Notes: generated by a model not told the origin, from the sequence alone. 64,000 bases of DNA from Bradyrhizobium sp. 1 (GCF_023073315.1 NZ_JADPJH010000018.1:658476-722475), one strand, 5' to 3'. Shown: positions 36,118-45,296, counted from the first letter of the stretch. Made by a program: numbers and translations.

Positions 36118-36813
36118 GTGAACGCATTTTGCCGCACCGCGCCATGGCTGGCGCTCGCCTTGACGCTGGCCGCCTCTCCCGCACTCGCCGCCTCCGGCCC
36201 GCCGCCGGGGTTCGCCCTCACCGACAATGCCGATCTCGCCTTCACCTCGCCCGACGGCGCCACCAGGCTCGAGCAGTACATGAAGGACGGCGGGGATTTC
36301 GACGTCAAATGGCAGGTCTGGGCCCGGCGTGGCGAGCAGATGACGGAGCTGAAGCCGGAGCAGGGCTATGGCGCCGGCTTCCGCTTCACCAACGATTCGC
36401 AATGGCTGGTGCGGATGCAGAAGACCGGCTCCGGCGAGCAGGATCTGTTCCTCTACCATGTCGAGAACGGCGCCTTCGTCAGCGCGACCAGGAAATCGCT
36501 CAGCGATCTCGCCTGGGACTATTTCTACGCTCGGCCGGAGACGAAGCATTTCGCCAAGCTCGACTACCACATCACCGCCAATCTGATGAAGGGCACGGAA
36601 GAGGGCTATCGCTGGCTCGGCGTGGACTGGCCCGACAACCGCTACCTCGTGATCTCGCTCAGTGGCGCATTCGACAAGCACCCGAAGAACGTCGCCGTGA
36701 AAGGACTGGGCGGCTGGCAATGCCGCTATGACCTCAAGACCGGCAAGTTCGATGTGCCCAGGATGTTTGCCAAGGAGAATGCGGAAGCACTGAACTGGGA
36801 GATCAAGCGGTAA
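36118..36813 (+). CDS. Secreted protein of unknown function
   Basis: 231 residues with a clear signal peptide (about 1-22, LALALTLAASPALAA). The mature part shows no domain I recognise; it has alternating beta-like segments (GYGAGFRFTNDSQWLVRMQK, LFLYHVENGAFVSAT) and a C-terminal ANLMKGTEEGYRWLGVDWPDN segment. The GTG at 36118 has AAGGA at the right spacing and gives a normal signal peptide; an upstream ATG at 36046 would add a long charged N-terminus. Expected in the periplasm. It is divergent from the LysM gene, and both may concern the envelope. Confidence 0.72.
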   Translation: MNAFCRTAPWLALALTLAASPALAASGPPPGFALTDNADLAFTSPDGATRLEQYMKDGGDFDVKWQVWARRGEQMTELKPEQGYGAGFRFTNDSQWLVRMQKTGSGEQDLFLYHVENGAFVSATRKSLSDLAWDYFYARPETKHFAKLDYHITANLMKGTEEGYRWLGVDWPDNRYLVISLSGAFDKHPKNVAVKGLGGWQCRYDLKTGKFDVPRMFAKENAEALNWEIKR

Positions 36814-36820
36814 CGCCGGT

Positions 36821-36915
36821 TTCGTGGGGTGGGTTAGCCGAAGGCGTAACCCACCACGGTCTCTATCCGCGGAAGAAAGGCGGTGGATTACGCCTTCGGC
36901 CAATCCAGCCTACGG
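36821..36915. repeat. Palindromic intergenic repeat, family A, divergent copy
   Basis: Left half GTGGGTTA...TAACCCAC and right half GGATTACGCC...GGCCAATCC are each hairpins, and TTCGTGGGGTGGGTTAGCC pairs imperfectly with the right end. It has the same two-hairpin design as the copies at 10072, 12281 and 47630 but a different stem sequence. Confidence 0.7.
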
Positions 36916-37012
36916 AACCCGCTGATTCCGCACCGATTCATATTTTCCTAACCCTCAATGGTAACTGGCTCTTGTCGGTTTTGCTGCATCTTGCATCCCA
37001 CGGGAGGGCTGG

Positions 37013-39676
37013 ATGGGCGCATCGATCCGATGGACCGCGCGACTACGCGCGCTGCTCCGCCGTTGGCGCGGGGCGCCGCTGACGTGGCTGATCGTCGGCG
37101 GCTTCGTGCTGATGCTTGCGACCGCCATCGGCACCGCACTCACCGTCGACCGCTTCCGGCAGAACGCGATCGAAAGCGGCCGCGACAGCCTTGAAAACTC
37201 CGTCCGTCTGCTAGCCCGGCATTTCGACCGCGAATTCGCAGACTTTGCGGTGCTGCAGAAGAGCGTCATCGCGGAACTCGAAGGCCACGGCATCGCCTCC
37301 GACGATATCTTCCGCAGCGAGATGGGCACCCTTGCGATGCATGAGGTGCTGCGCGCAAAAGCCAGTGGCTGGTCCGACGTTGCCGGCGCCAACGTCTTCG
37401 ACGCCGGCGGCATGCTGATCAATTCGTCGCGGCGCTGGCCGGTCGCCGACATCTCGGTCGCAGACCGCGGCTATTTCAACCGGCTCAAGAACGATCCGGC
37501 GGCGCAGAAGGAGGTCGAGGTCGTGCGCGGCCGGATCGGCAACGGACCGGCGATCGTGTTCGCGCAGCGCATCTCCGGCCCGCACGGCGAATTCCTGGGG
37601 ATCGTCTCGCGCGCGATCACGCCCGAGCAGCTCGAATCCTTCTTTGCCTCGGCCGGGCTCGGCGAGGAATCCTCGATCGCGATGCATCACCAGAACGGCC
37701 AGCTGCTCGCGCGCGTCCCGCATGTCGATGACATGATCGGGCAGAATTTTCGCGAAGGCACGTCGGACCAGATGGCGGTGTTCGAGCGCACCTTCGTCAC
37801 GACCAGGCTCACGAGCCCGATCGACGGCAAGGACCGCATCGTCGCCTCGCGCCTTCTCACCGGCGAGCCACTGGTCGTGGTCGCGACCAAGTCGTTGGAC
37901 GCAACGCTCGCCACCTGGCACACGCAAACCAAATTCTTCGTCACCGTCGCCGTGCTGTCGATCGGCCTCCTGGTGCTGACGCTGTCCCTGATCTTCCGCC
38001 AGGTGACGCACCGCGTCTCGCTGGAGAAGCAGCGGCTCGACACCGCCATGAACACGATGACGCAAGGCCTGCTGATGTTCGACCAGGACGAGCGGCTCAT
38101 CGTCTGCAACCGCCGCTACATCGAGATGTATCAATTGTCGGCGGGCGTGGTGAAGCCCGGCGCCTATTTCCGCGACGTGATCCAGCACCGCCATGACACC
38201 GGCTCGTTCGAGGGTGACGTCGATTCCTATTGCGACGGCGTCTTGAGCAGTGTCGGACTGACCCAGAGCGCGATCGTCGAGACCGCCGACGGCCGCCTGA
38301 TCGAGGTCAAGAACCAGCCCGGCGCCGCAGGCGGCTGGCTCGCCACCCATAACGACGTCACCGAACGCATCCGCGCCGACGAACGCATCGCACATATGGC
38401 GCATTATGATGCGCTGACCGACCTGCCCAACCGCGTGCTGATGCGCGGCCATCTCGAGCGCCGCGTCGCGGAGCTCGCCCAGGGCAAGCCGTTCGCGATG
38501 CTCTATATCGACGTCGACGAATTCAAGGGCGTCAATGATTCGCTCGGCCACGAGGTCGGCGACGAGCTGCTCCGCCAGGTCGCAAACCGCCTGCGCGCCT
38601 GCGTCAGCGGCAACGATCTCGTCGCACGGCTTGGGGGCGACGAATTCGCCGTCATCAAGGCCGGAACCAGCGACCGGGCTGAGCTGTCGGCGCTCGCCGA
38701 CACGATCCTCAACGCGCTCCGCGCGCCCGTGAGCTGCAAGGACCAGGACATCCAGACCGATGCCAGCATCGGCATCGCGATCGCGCCCGACCACGGCGAC
38801 AATCTCGACGAGCTGCTCAAGCGCGCTGATCTCGCAATGTATGCGGCGAAATCGGAAGGGCGCGGCACCTTCCGCATCTTCGTGCCCGAATACGACGCCA
38901 AGGCGCGGCAGCGCCGCCAGCTCGAGCTCGATTTGCGGCAGGCGCTCGCGCGCGGCGAGTTCGAGGTGCATTACCAGCCGCTGGTCGACCTCGCGGCCAA
39001 TGTCGTAAACGGCTGCGAGGCGCTGCTGCGCTGGCACCATCCCGAGCGCGGCATGGTCTCGCCCGCGGACTTCATTCCGGTCGCAGAAGACACCGGACTG
39101 ATCGGCGAGATCGGCGAATGGGTCTTGAGGCAGGCCTGCACCGAAGCGGCATCATGGCCCGGCGACATCCACATCGCTGTCAACGTCTCGCCGGTGCAGT
39201 TCCGCTCCAGGACGCTGGCGCTGAAGGTCGCCGCCGCGCTCGCGGAGTCAGGCCTTGCGCCCGGCCGGCTCGAGCTCGAAATCACCGAAACCGTCCTGAT
39301 CCGCGACGACGCGGAGGCCCTGACGATCCTCCAGCAGCTGCGCGAGCTCGGCGTGCGCATCGCGCTCGACGATTTCGGCACCGGCTATTCGTCGCTGAGC
39401 TATCTGCACCGCTTCCCGTTCGACAAGATCAAGATCGACCGCAGCTTCATCAGCGACATCGGCCAGTCCGAGGACTCTTCGCCGATCGTCCAGGCCGTGG
39501 TGCACATGGCCGCCGCCCGCCACATGGCGACGACCGCCGAAGGCGTCGAGACCGAAGCGCAGCGCGAAGTGCTGCGAAAGCTCGGATGCAGCCAGATGCA
39601 GGGCTGGCTGTTCAGCCCGGCGGTGCCGGCGGCGAAGTTGAAGCAGCTGTTGTCGGCGCAGGCGGCGGCAGCTTAG
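37013..39676 (+). CDS. GGDEF-EAL cyclic di-GMP enzyme with periplasmic sensor
   Basis: 887 residues: membrane helix about 23-43, periplasmic Cache-like sensor, second membrane helix near 305-325 (FFVTVAVLSIGLLVLTLSLIF, in two turns), a PAS domain (MNTMTQGLLMFDQDERLIVCN), GGDEF about 455-620 and EAL about 640-885. The GGDEF site is intact (ARLGGDEFAVIK), with DALTDLPNRVLM ahead of it, and the EAL signature reads CEALLRWHHPERG, with DDFGTGYSSLSYL, so both synthesis and breakdown of c-di-GMP are possible. ATG at 37013 follows GGGAGGG. It ends three bases before the convergent oxidoreductase gene. Confidence 0.94.
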   Translation: MGASIRWTARLRALLRRWRGAPLTWLIVGGFVLMLATAIGTALTVDRFRQNAIESGRDSLENSVRLLARHFDREFADFAVLQKSVIAELEGHGIASDDIFRSEMGTLAMHEVLRAKASGWSDVAGANVFDAGGMLINSSRRWPVADISVADRGYFNRLKNDPAAQKEVEVVRGRIGNGPAIVFAQRISGPHGEFLGIVSRAITPEQLESFFASAGLGEESSIAMHHQNGQLLARVPHVDDMIGQNFREGTSDQMAVFERTFVTTRLTSPIDGKDRIVASRLLTGEPLVVVATKSLDATLATWHTQTKFFVTVAVLSIGLLVLTLSLIFRQVTHRVSLEKQRLDTAMNTMTQGLLMFDQDERLIVCNRRYIEMYQLSAGVVKPGAYFRDVIQHRHDTGSFEGDVDSYCDGVLSSVGLTQSAIVETADGRLIEVKNQPGAAGGWLATHNDVTERIRADERIAHMAHYDALTDLPNRVLMRGHLERRVAELAQGKPFAMLYIDVDEFKGVNDSLGHEVGDELLRQVANRLRACVSGNDLVARLGGDEFAVIKAGTSDRAELSALADTILNALRAPVSCKDQDIQTDASIGIAIAPDHGDNLDELLKRADLAMYAAKSEGRGTFRIFVPEYDAKARQRRQLELDLRQALARGEFEVHYQPLVDLAANVVNGCEALLRWHHPERGMVSPADFIPVAEDTGLIGEIGEWVLRQACTEAASWPGDIHIAVNVSPVQFRSRTLALKVAAALAESGLAPGRLELEITETVLIRDDAEALTILQQLRELGVRIALDDFGTGYSSLSYLHRFPFDKIKIDRSFISDIGQSEDSSPIVQAVVHMAAARHMATTAEGVETEAQREVLRKLGCSQMQGWLFSPAVPAAKLKQLLSAQAAAA

Positions 39677-39679
39677 CTG

Positions 39680-40369
39680 CTAACTTCGTCGATAATCCAA
39701 GGCACGAGACATCCGCCTCATCGCTTCGTTTTCCAGATGGACGATCCCGTTCGCCGCCGAGCCGTCGACGAATTCGGCCACGAAGGCGCGTCCGATGTCG
39801 TCCTGCTCGATCACACCAAACGATCCCGGAATGAGGCGCCCTAGCCAGGCGACGTAGCCCGGGGTGTGAGCATTGCCTGCGATAATTCCCGGACGAAAAA
39901 TCGCGAGGCGCTGGAAGCCTGCGTTTTGGACCGCCTCTTCCTTCAGGCCCATGACCCGCACATAACGGAACCTGCTTTTCGCGGTGCTTCCCACGGCCGA
40001 AAGCAGGGAGAAGCGTGTGATGCCGCCGGCATGGCAACCCCTCGCAAAACCACCGACGACGCCGATTTCGAGCGCCTTCAATTCTTCTTCGCTCCAATTC
40101 ATGCTGCCCTTGCCGACGCCGACACAGGATGCCCCGTAGACAGGATCACCTTGCGCGACCAGGCCGTGCGCAACCTTGGTCAGCTCTGCTGAAAAGCGGG
40201 CATCGGCCGTGTCCAGGATCAGCTGCCGCACGCGCGAGTTGGCGTTCGCAGATGCCGCCTTGCGATTGACCATCACGATTTCTGCGCACGACGGCTCTGC
40301 CACGAGCGCACGCACCACGGCAGCTCCGACCTGTCCCGTGCCGCCGATGATCAAGACGCGAAATGTCAT
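39680..40369 (-). CDS. NAD(P)-binding Rossmann-fold protein
   Basis: 229 residues of the short, atypical SDR (NmrA/HTATIP2-like) group. FRVLIIGGTGQVGAAVVRAL is the dinucleotide-binding site (GxxGxxG); there is no YxxxK motif in a normal place, which is common in this group. The sequence RFSLLSAVGSTAKSRFRYVRVMGLKEEAV resembles the HTATIP2/TIP30-like proteins. Substrate and role unknown. ATG at 40369 is chosen because the Rossmann strand begins straight after; an upstream in-frame extension is unlikely. Convergent with the GGDEF-EAL gene. Confidence 0.8.
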   Translation of the reverse strand: MTFRVLIIGGTGQVGAAVVRALVAEPSCAEIVMVNRKAASANANSRVRQLILDTADARFSAELTKVAHGLVAQGDPVYGASCVGVGKGSMNWSEEELKALEIGVVGGFARGCHAGGITRFSLLSAVGSTAKSRFRYVRVMGLKEEAVQNAGFQRLAIFRPGIIAGNAHTPGYVAWLGRLIPGSFGVIEQDDIGRAFVAEFVDGSAANGIVHLENEAMRRMSRALDYRRS

Positions 40370-40512
40370 TCCCAGCCTTAATGAAGGACGTTGCAGCGGC
40401 GCATCCGCGCGCTGGCTTTCTTTCCTAACGGCATGTTGTGCTGGCGCAAGGCCCCGTCCCGACCCGTTCCTCCGCATCTTGTATTCGCGCGGCGGTCCCT
40501 TATCTCATCGGC

Positions 40513-40773
40513 ATGATGAAGCTCACACCCGTTCAGGACCAGGCGATCCAGGCGCTCGTCGCGGGCGCCGTCGGCGCCGAGGCATTCGATCGCGTCTTCG
40601 CCGGCATCCGCTTCGACGAAATCGAGAGCACGATGCTCTACGCCTTCGCCAGGAACGAGGACGTCGCGTCCGACATCGAGGACAGCTATTCGCCTCTCAT
40701 CGCCGCAGTCGCATCGCGGGTGCTCGACAAGCAGGTCGACGTCGTCGTCGTGATGCCGAAGGTTCTGCAATAG
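40513..40773 (+). CDS. Small protein of unknown function
   Basis: 86 residues starting MMKLTPVQDQ. Mostly helical by appearance, with GAVGAEAFDRVFAGIRFDEIE and a hydrophobic C-terminal VDVVVVMPKVL. No motif recognised; no signal peptide. The paired ATG codons at 40513 and 40516 are likely starts; a GTG at 40438 would add 25 residues of weak composition. It converges on the LysR gene. Codon use (GC-rich third positions) supports it being real. Confidence 0.6.
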   Translation: MMKLTPVQDQAIQALVAGAVGAEAFDRVFAGIRFDEIESTMLYAFARNEDVASDIEDSYSPLIAAVASRVLDKQVDVVVVMPKVLQ

Positions 40774-40795
40774 GGTTTGGTCTCAGCGGCTTCGC

Positions 40796-41686
40796 TCAGT
40801 CGAGGAAGGCTGCGAGCTCCTCGGGCGCGCCCGAAGGAAACGCTTCCTTGAGGCAGTCGAGAAACGCGGATACGCGCGCGCTCAGCAGTCGGCGCGATGG
40901 ATAGAGCGTCCAGAGCGTGATCTCGGGTCCGTCGATATCACCCCAATGCACAAGCTTCCCGGCCTCGAGGTCCCGGCTCACGAGCGAGACTGGGAGCCGC
41001 GCGGCACCGGCGCCCGCCCGGACGGCATCGCGGATCATGATCAGCGACGACAGGCGAAGCACCGGCTCGACCGCGAGACGCAAATTTCCACCCGTTGCGA
41101 CCACATCCCAGCCGGACGTCAGATCGCCCGTCTCGCGCACCACGGCCGGCACGGCACGATCGTCTGCGTGGCGGCCAAGGCGCGGGCTCGCCACGACCAC
41201 CAGCCGATCGCGCAGAAAGATTCGCCCCACGAGCGTTTCGTCCGGATCCGGATTGACGCGGATCACAAGGTCATAGCCTTCCTCGACCATGTCGACGGCG
41301 CGATCTTCCGTCGTGACCTCAAGCCGAACTTCCGGATATTTCAGCGCGAACAGGGCGGCCAGTTTTCCCATTGCGGTCTGCGAAAACAGCAGCGGTGCGC
41401 TGATCCGAAGCCTGCCGCGCGGCCTGTCTCCACCGGAGGCGATTGCCGCTGCGGTCTCGTCGAGTTCGGCGAGCAGTGCCCCCGTCCGCTCGTGGAGTGC
41501 CCGCCCTTCCTGCGTAAGTTTCAGGACGCGCGCTCCGCGCTCGAACAGACGCAGATCGAGGCTGCTCTCCAGTTCCGAGACCCGGCGGGACAGCGTCGCT
41601 TTCGGACGGCCCGAGGCCCGTGCGGCCCGGCCAAACCCGCCATGGCGGGCGACCAGATTGAAGTCAGCGAGGGCAAGGAGATCCAT
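40796..41686 (-). CDS. LysR family transcriptional regulator
   Basis: 296 residues with the N-terminal winged helix-turn-helix (DLLALADFNLVARHGGFGRA, KATLSRRVSELESSLDLRLFER) and the C-terminal substrate-binding-like effector domain (PRGRLRISAPLLFSQ onward). It is divergent from an NmrA-like oxidoreductase at 41793, the usual LysR layout, so it probably controls that gene in response to an unknown small molecule. ATG 41686 with GGTGGA is preferred over the TTG at 41698. The intergenic region carries a clean inverted repeat (41756-41774). Confidence 0.92.
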   Translation of the reverse strand: MDLLALADFNLVARHGGFGRAARASGRPKATLSRRVSELESSLDLRLFERGARVLKLTQEGRALHERTGALLAELDETAAAIASGGDRPRGRLRISAPLLFSQTAMGKLAALFALKYPEVRLEVTTEDRAVDMVEEGYDLVIRVNPDPDETLVGRIFLRDRLVVVASPRLGRHADDRAVPAVVRETGDLTSGWDVVATGGNLRLAVEPVLRLSSLIMIRDAVRAGAGAARLPVSLVSRDLEAGKLVHWGDIDGPEITLWTLYPSRRLLSARVSAFLDCLKEAFPSGAPEELAAFLD

Positions 41687-41755
41687 CTGTTCCACCAATG
41701 AGACACATGGTCTATAATTAGCGTCTATCGGCCCGAATGTGGATCACTAATTTGC

Positions 41756-41774
41756 GGATGTGTTCTTCACATCC
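41756..41774. promoter_or_regulatory. Inverted repeat in the LysR/NmrA divergent region
   Basis: GGATGTG (41756-41762) and CACATCC (41768-41774) are perfect reverse complements with a five-base centre. The site is 18 bases ahead of the oxidoreductase ATG. It is not a classic T-N11-A LysR box, so it might also be an mRNA hairpin near the ribosome site. Confidence 0.4.
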
Positions 41775-41792
41775 CAAACAGGAGTGACCCCC

Positions 41793-42671
41793 ATGACCAT
41801 CCTCGTAACCGGCGCCACCGGCCGTGTCGGCCGCCACATTGTCCAGCAACTCGTCGCGCGCGGCGCCGATGTGCGCGTGCTGTCCCGCGATCCCGCAAAG
41901 GCCGAATTCCCGGCCGGCGTGAACATCGTGAAAGGCGATTTGCTCGATCTCGACTCGCTGCGTGCAGCGTTCAGCGGCATCAAGACGCTGTTCCTGCTCA
42001 ACGCGGTGACCGGCGACGAATTCACCCAGGCGCTGATCACGCTGAACGTCGCGCGCGAGGCGGGCGTCGATCGCCTCGTCTATCTCTCGGTGATCCACGC
42101 CGATCGCTTCGTCAACGTGCCGCACTTCGCGGTGAAGTTCGGCGCCGAGCGGATGATCGAACAGATGGGTTTTGGCGCCACGATCCTGCGTCCGTCCTAC
42201 TTCATCGACAATGATCTCACGATCAAGGATGTCATCCTCAACCACGGCGTCTATCCGATGCCGATCGGCAGCAAGGGTCTCGCCATGGTCGACACGCGCG
42301 ACATCGGCGAGGTCGCGGCGATCGAGTTGATCCGGCGCGAGCAGGCGCCAGGCAAGCTGCCGGTCGAAACCATCAATCTGGTCGGCCCCGATACGCTGAC
42401 CGGTTCGGACGTCGCCACGATCTGGTCGGAGGTCCTTGGGCGCCCCGTCGCCTATGGCGGCGATGATCCCACCGGCTTCGAGCAGAATCTGGCGACTTTC
42501 ATGCCGAGATGGATGGCCTACGAAATGCGTCTGATGGCCGAGCGCTTTGTCAGCGACGGAATGATCCCCGAGAACGGCGACGTCGCACGTCTCACCAAAA
42601 TGCTGGGACGTCCGCTGCACTCCTATCGCAGCTTCGCGACCCAGATCGCGGCGACCGCGAAGCCGGCCTGA
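41793..42671 (+). CDS. NmrA-like NAD(P)-binding oxidoreductase
   Basis: 292 residues. ILVTGATGRVGRHIVQQLVARG is the N-terminal nucleotide-binding fold, followed by VRVLSRDP (basic residue after strand 2 suggests NADP(H)) and LVYLSVIHADRF. This matches the NmrA/QOR2-like atypical SDR group, which includes quinone reductases and redox sensors. ATG at 41793 has GGAG upstream. Divergent from a LysR regulator that probably controls it. Substrate not evident. Confidence 0.87.
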   Translation: MTILVTGATGRVGRHIVQQLVARGADVRVLSRDPAKAEFPAGVNIVKGDLLDLDSLRAAFSGIKTLFLLNAVTGDEFTQALITLNVAREAGVDRLVYLSVIHADRFVNVPHFAVKFGAERMIEQMGFGATILRPSYFIDNDLTIKDVILNHGVYPMPIGSKGLAMVDTRDIGEVAAIELIRREQAPGKLPVETINLVGPDTLTGSDVATIWSEVLGRPVAYGGDDPTGFEQNLATFMPRWMAYEMRLMAERFVSDGMIPENGDVARLTKMLGRPLHSYRSFATQIAATAKPA

Positions 42672-42707
42672 CGGTTGCGGCAAGCCAGACTCGATGCTTT
42701 GCACCAC

Positions 42708-42731
42708 CCCCGGACGTCGCCACGTCCGGGG
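42708..42731. repeat. Hairpin between the NmrA-like and GMC genes
   Basis: CCCCGGACG and CGTCCGGGG form a perfect nine-base stem with a six-base loop. There is no T tract. It resembles the ends of family C repeats, so it may be a fragment of one or a weak terminator. Confidence 0.45.
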
Positions 42732-42809
42732 TTGGAATTTGGCGCGTGCGTGACCTCACGATAAATCCGCGCTAGCTTCCTCTGACAAGAACAAGAGGAA
42801 ACGCCAATC

Positions 42810-44504
42810 GTGTACGACTTCATTATCGTGGGCGGCGGCTCGGCGGGGTCCGTGCTGGCCCACCGGCTGTCTGCCAAGAGTGCCAACAAGGTCCTGCTGT
42901 GCGAAGCCGGACAGGACACACCTCCCGGCAACGAGCCGGCCGAAATCCGAGACAGCTATCCGGGCACGGCGTATTTCGATCCGCGCTTTCACTGGACCGA
43001 GCTCAAGGTCACGACGCAGGTCGTCAGCCACAACAATCCGAACGAAGCGCGCCCGCCTTTGCGCAAATACGAGCAGGCGCGCGTGCTGGGCGGGGGATCG
43101 TCGATCAACGGCCAGATGGCCAACCGCGGCGCACCGACCGATTACGACGAATGGGATGCGCGCGGCGCCGAGGGGTGGACCTGGAACGACGTGCTGCCGT
43201 TCTTCAAGAAGGTCGAGCGCGACCTCGATTTCGACGGTCCCTATCACGGCAAGGACGGCCGAATTCCGGTGCGCAGAATTCCAAGAGAGCACTGGACGCG
43301 GCATTCGCAGGCTTTCGCCGATGCCTTCCAGCAGGCCGGCCATCCATTCGTAGCCGACCAGAACGGCGAGTTCGTCGACGGCTATTTCCCGGTGACGCAC
43401 TCCAACCAGGCCGAGCAGCGCGTCTCGGCCGCGATGGGCTATCTCGATCGCGACACGCGCAAGCGCGCCAATCTGACGATCTCCACCGGCACGCAGGTGA
43501 GAGAGCTGCTGTTCGAGGGCACGCAATGCGTCGGCGTGAAGGCAGTGGTCGATGGGCGCGAGCAGGAATTCCGCGGACGTGAGATCATTCTCTCCTCGGG
43601 CGCGATCCATTCGCCGGCGCATCTCTTGCGCGCCGGCATCGGCCCGGTCGGCCACCTCAAGGATCTCGGCATTCCCGTCCTGATGGGGCTGCAAGGCGTC
43701 GGCCAGCGCCTGATGGATCATCCCTCGATTTCGCTGTCGTCCTTTGTTCGCCGCGGCGCGCGCATGAACGAGCATACCAGGCGCCACATGCAGCTGGGCC
43801 TGCGTTACTCCTCCGGGCTCGCGGGCGTCCCCAAGGGCGACATGTTCGTCGTCCTGCTGAGCAAGTCGGCCTGGCACGCGGTCGGCGAGCAAATCGGTTC
43901 GCTCCTGACCTTCGTCAACAAGACCTATTCGGAGACCGGACAGGTCAAGCTTGCCTCGCGCGATCCCTCGGCCGAGCCGATCGTCGAGTTCAATCTGCTG
44001 TCCGACCGCCGCGACCTCGATCGCCTGATGAGCGGCTTCCGCAAGATGGCGGCGGTGCAGATGAGCGACGTGGTCAAGGCTGTGACGGACAAGCCGTTTC
44101 CGGCCGCCTATACCGACAAGGTCCGCAAGATCGGCGTGGTCAACACCAAGAACAGGATTTTGACCAGGATCGCCGCGGCGCTGATGGACGGGCCGGCGGC
44201 GCTGCGCCACTACATGATCGACAATTTCGTCGTCGAAGGTTTCACCTTCGACCAGGTGATCAACGACGACGATGCGCTGGAAGCGTTCGTGCGCAAGGCG
44301 ACCATCGGCGTGTGGCACGCCTCCTGCTCATGCCGCATGGGCCTGGTCAGTGATCCGATGGCGGTGGTCGACAACCAGGGCCGCGTCAAGGGCATCCAGG
44401 GCCTGCGCGTCGTCGACGCCTCGATCTTCCCGGTGGTGCCGTGCGCCAACACCAATTTTCCGGTGCTGATGACGGCGGAGAAGATCGCAGCAGCGATGCA
44501 GTGA
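42810..44504 (+). CDS. GMC family FAD oxidoreductase (alcohol/choline dehydrogenase-like)
   Basis: 564 residues. N-terminal FAD-binding YDFIIVGGGSAGSVLAHRL; GMC signature 1-type segment around ARVLGGGSSINGQMANRG; signature 2-type ILSSGAIHSPAHLLRAGIG; and near the end WHASCSCRMG with the active-site His and ANTNFPVLMTAEK with its partner. It oxidises an alcohol with FAD; substrate unknown. GTG start at 42810 after AAGAGGA. No cognate cytochrome or aldehyde dehydrogenase gene is adjacent. Confidence 0.93.
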   Translation: MYDFIIVGGGSAGSVLAHRLSAKSANKVLLCEAGQDTPPGNEPAEIRDSYPGTAYFDPRFHWTELKVTTQVVSHNNPNEARPPLRKYEQARVLGGGSSINGQMANRGAPTDYDEWDARGAEGWTWNDVLPFFKKVERDLDFDGPYHGKDGRIPVRRIPREHWTRHSQAFADAFQQAGHPFVADQNGEFVDGYFPVTHSNQAEQRVSAAMGYLDRDTRKRANLTISTGTQVRELLFEGTQCVGVKAVVDGREQEFRGREIILSSGAIHSPAHLLRAGIGPVGHLKDLGIPVLMGLQGVGQRLMDHPSISLSSFVRRGARMNEHTRRHMQLGLRYSSGLAGVPKGDMFVVLLSKSAWHAVGEQIGSLLTFVNKTYSETGQVKLASRDPSAEPIVEFNLLSDRRDLDRLMSGFRKMAAVQMSDVVKAVTDKPFPAAYTDKVRKIGVVNTKNRILTRIAAALMDGPAALRHYMIDNFVVEGFTFDQVINDDDALEAFVRKATIGVWHASCSCRMGLVSDPMAVVDNQGRVKGIQGLRVVDASIFPVVPCANTNFPVLMTAEKIAAAMQ

Positions 44505-44625
44505 TCCGATCCTGGCGAGACGAGGCCCGGAAACGGAGGCGAATCCAAACCGGACCTTGGACCGCGAGCTTTGCCGTGAAGGCAGGCCAGCGATCGGGAG
44601 CCAACGTCTCAGCAAGTACGGAAGT

Positions 44626-44748
44626 TCACACTCGTCGGTTTGGCGCGTGCACTTCGACAAATTCAGCATCTGGATGTGTAACGATGGTCGCGAACATGAT
44701 GCCGCTGATGATGAGCGACCAGGCGGTGTCCCAATAAATCCAAAACAC
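44626..44748 (-). CDS. Small membrane protein, unknown
   Basis: 40 residues from GTG 44748, with an excellent ribosome site (GGAGG, about seven bases upstream on the coding strand). The N-terminal FWIYWDTAWSLIISGIMF is a single hydrophobic, tryptophan-rich membrane segment followed by a hydrophilic tail (HPDAEFVEVHAPN). It lies 96 bases downstream of another small minus-strand gene and they may form one transcript. No family recognised; similar small single-span proteins act as accessory subunits of respiratory oxidases, but nothing here proves that. Confidence 0.5.
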   Translation of the reverse strand: MFWIYWDTAWSLIISGIMFATIVTHPDAEFVEVHAPNRRV

Positions 44749-44844
44749 GTGCCAGCCTCCGTTTCGATCTCCTCCGCCCGCAGGACCAAGGTAACGGCAA
44801 GGCGAGGCTGCTGTTCCCAATGCGAGCGCGGCGCGGGCGAGGCG

Positions 44845-45021
44845 CTATTTTGGTTTGGTCGGCGGGGAGCCGCGATCGGTTTGACCGGTGTGGCGCTTTG
44901 CCACGACGTCCTCGTCGCGCGGATCCTGGCGCGGGCGTTGCGGCGGCTTGGGCTGACCGGCCTGGCCGCCATGCTTGCCGCCCATGTCGGGCTTGCCTTC
45001 AAGGTCGTTTTCGCGGGGCAT
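44845..45021 (-). CDS. Small hydrophilic protein, unknown
   Basis: 58 residues, charged and rich in Pro, Gly, Lys, Gln and Arg: MPRENDLEGKPDMGGKHGG at the start, then PKPPQRPRQDPRDEDVVAKR and TDRGSPP. Probably disordered. Third codon positions are overwhelmingly G or C across the whole frame, which supports it being a gene rather than chance. ATG 45021; the ribosome site is weak. It precedes the small membrane protein at 44626-44748 in the same direction. Function unknown. Confidence 0.5.
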   Translation of the reverse strand: MPRENDLEGKPDMGGKHGGQAGQPKPPQRPRQDPRDEDVVAKRHTGQTDRGSPPTKPK

Positions 45022-45158
45022 GACGGGTTAATGCGCTCGCGCGGCATTGGTTCGCAATCGCGCCGGCCGCTGTGAACGAGTTCATAGGATCGTCGCCGGT
45101 TGCAGTGCACGATGATCGACATGCCTCGGTGCATTCATTGGACGGACGGATCTGGCCT

Positions 45159-45296
45159 ATGCGGAAACAACTCGTCGCCTGGACCATTTTGACCTCGGCG
45201 CTGCTCGCAATCGCGGTATGGACCGTGCTGGGGCCGCCGGATCGCCCGGCCGGCCCGCATCTGCCCTCCCGCGACCTGACGGCAGCGGTGCGCTAG
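45159..45296 (+). CDS. Small membrane protein, unknown
   Basis: 45 residues, MRKQLVAWTILTSALLAIAV at the start, then a Pro-rich tail ending DLTAAVR. One N-terminal membrane segment or uncleaved signal, with positive charges in front. The in-frame ATG 45159 is better than an upstream start because of this charge-hydrophobic layout. It lies 123 bases before the propeller lactonase gene, which has its own ribosome site. No family recognised. Confidence 0.45.
   Translation: MRKQLVAWTILTSALLAIAVWTVLGPPDRPAGPHLPSRDLTAAVR

Noticed and set aside
44557..45075. Plus-strand frame of about 170 codons after the GMC gene
   Set aside because: Mixed composition and no consistent coding bias; two minus-strand small genes in the same place are better supported.
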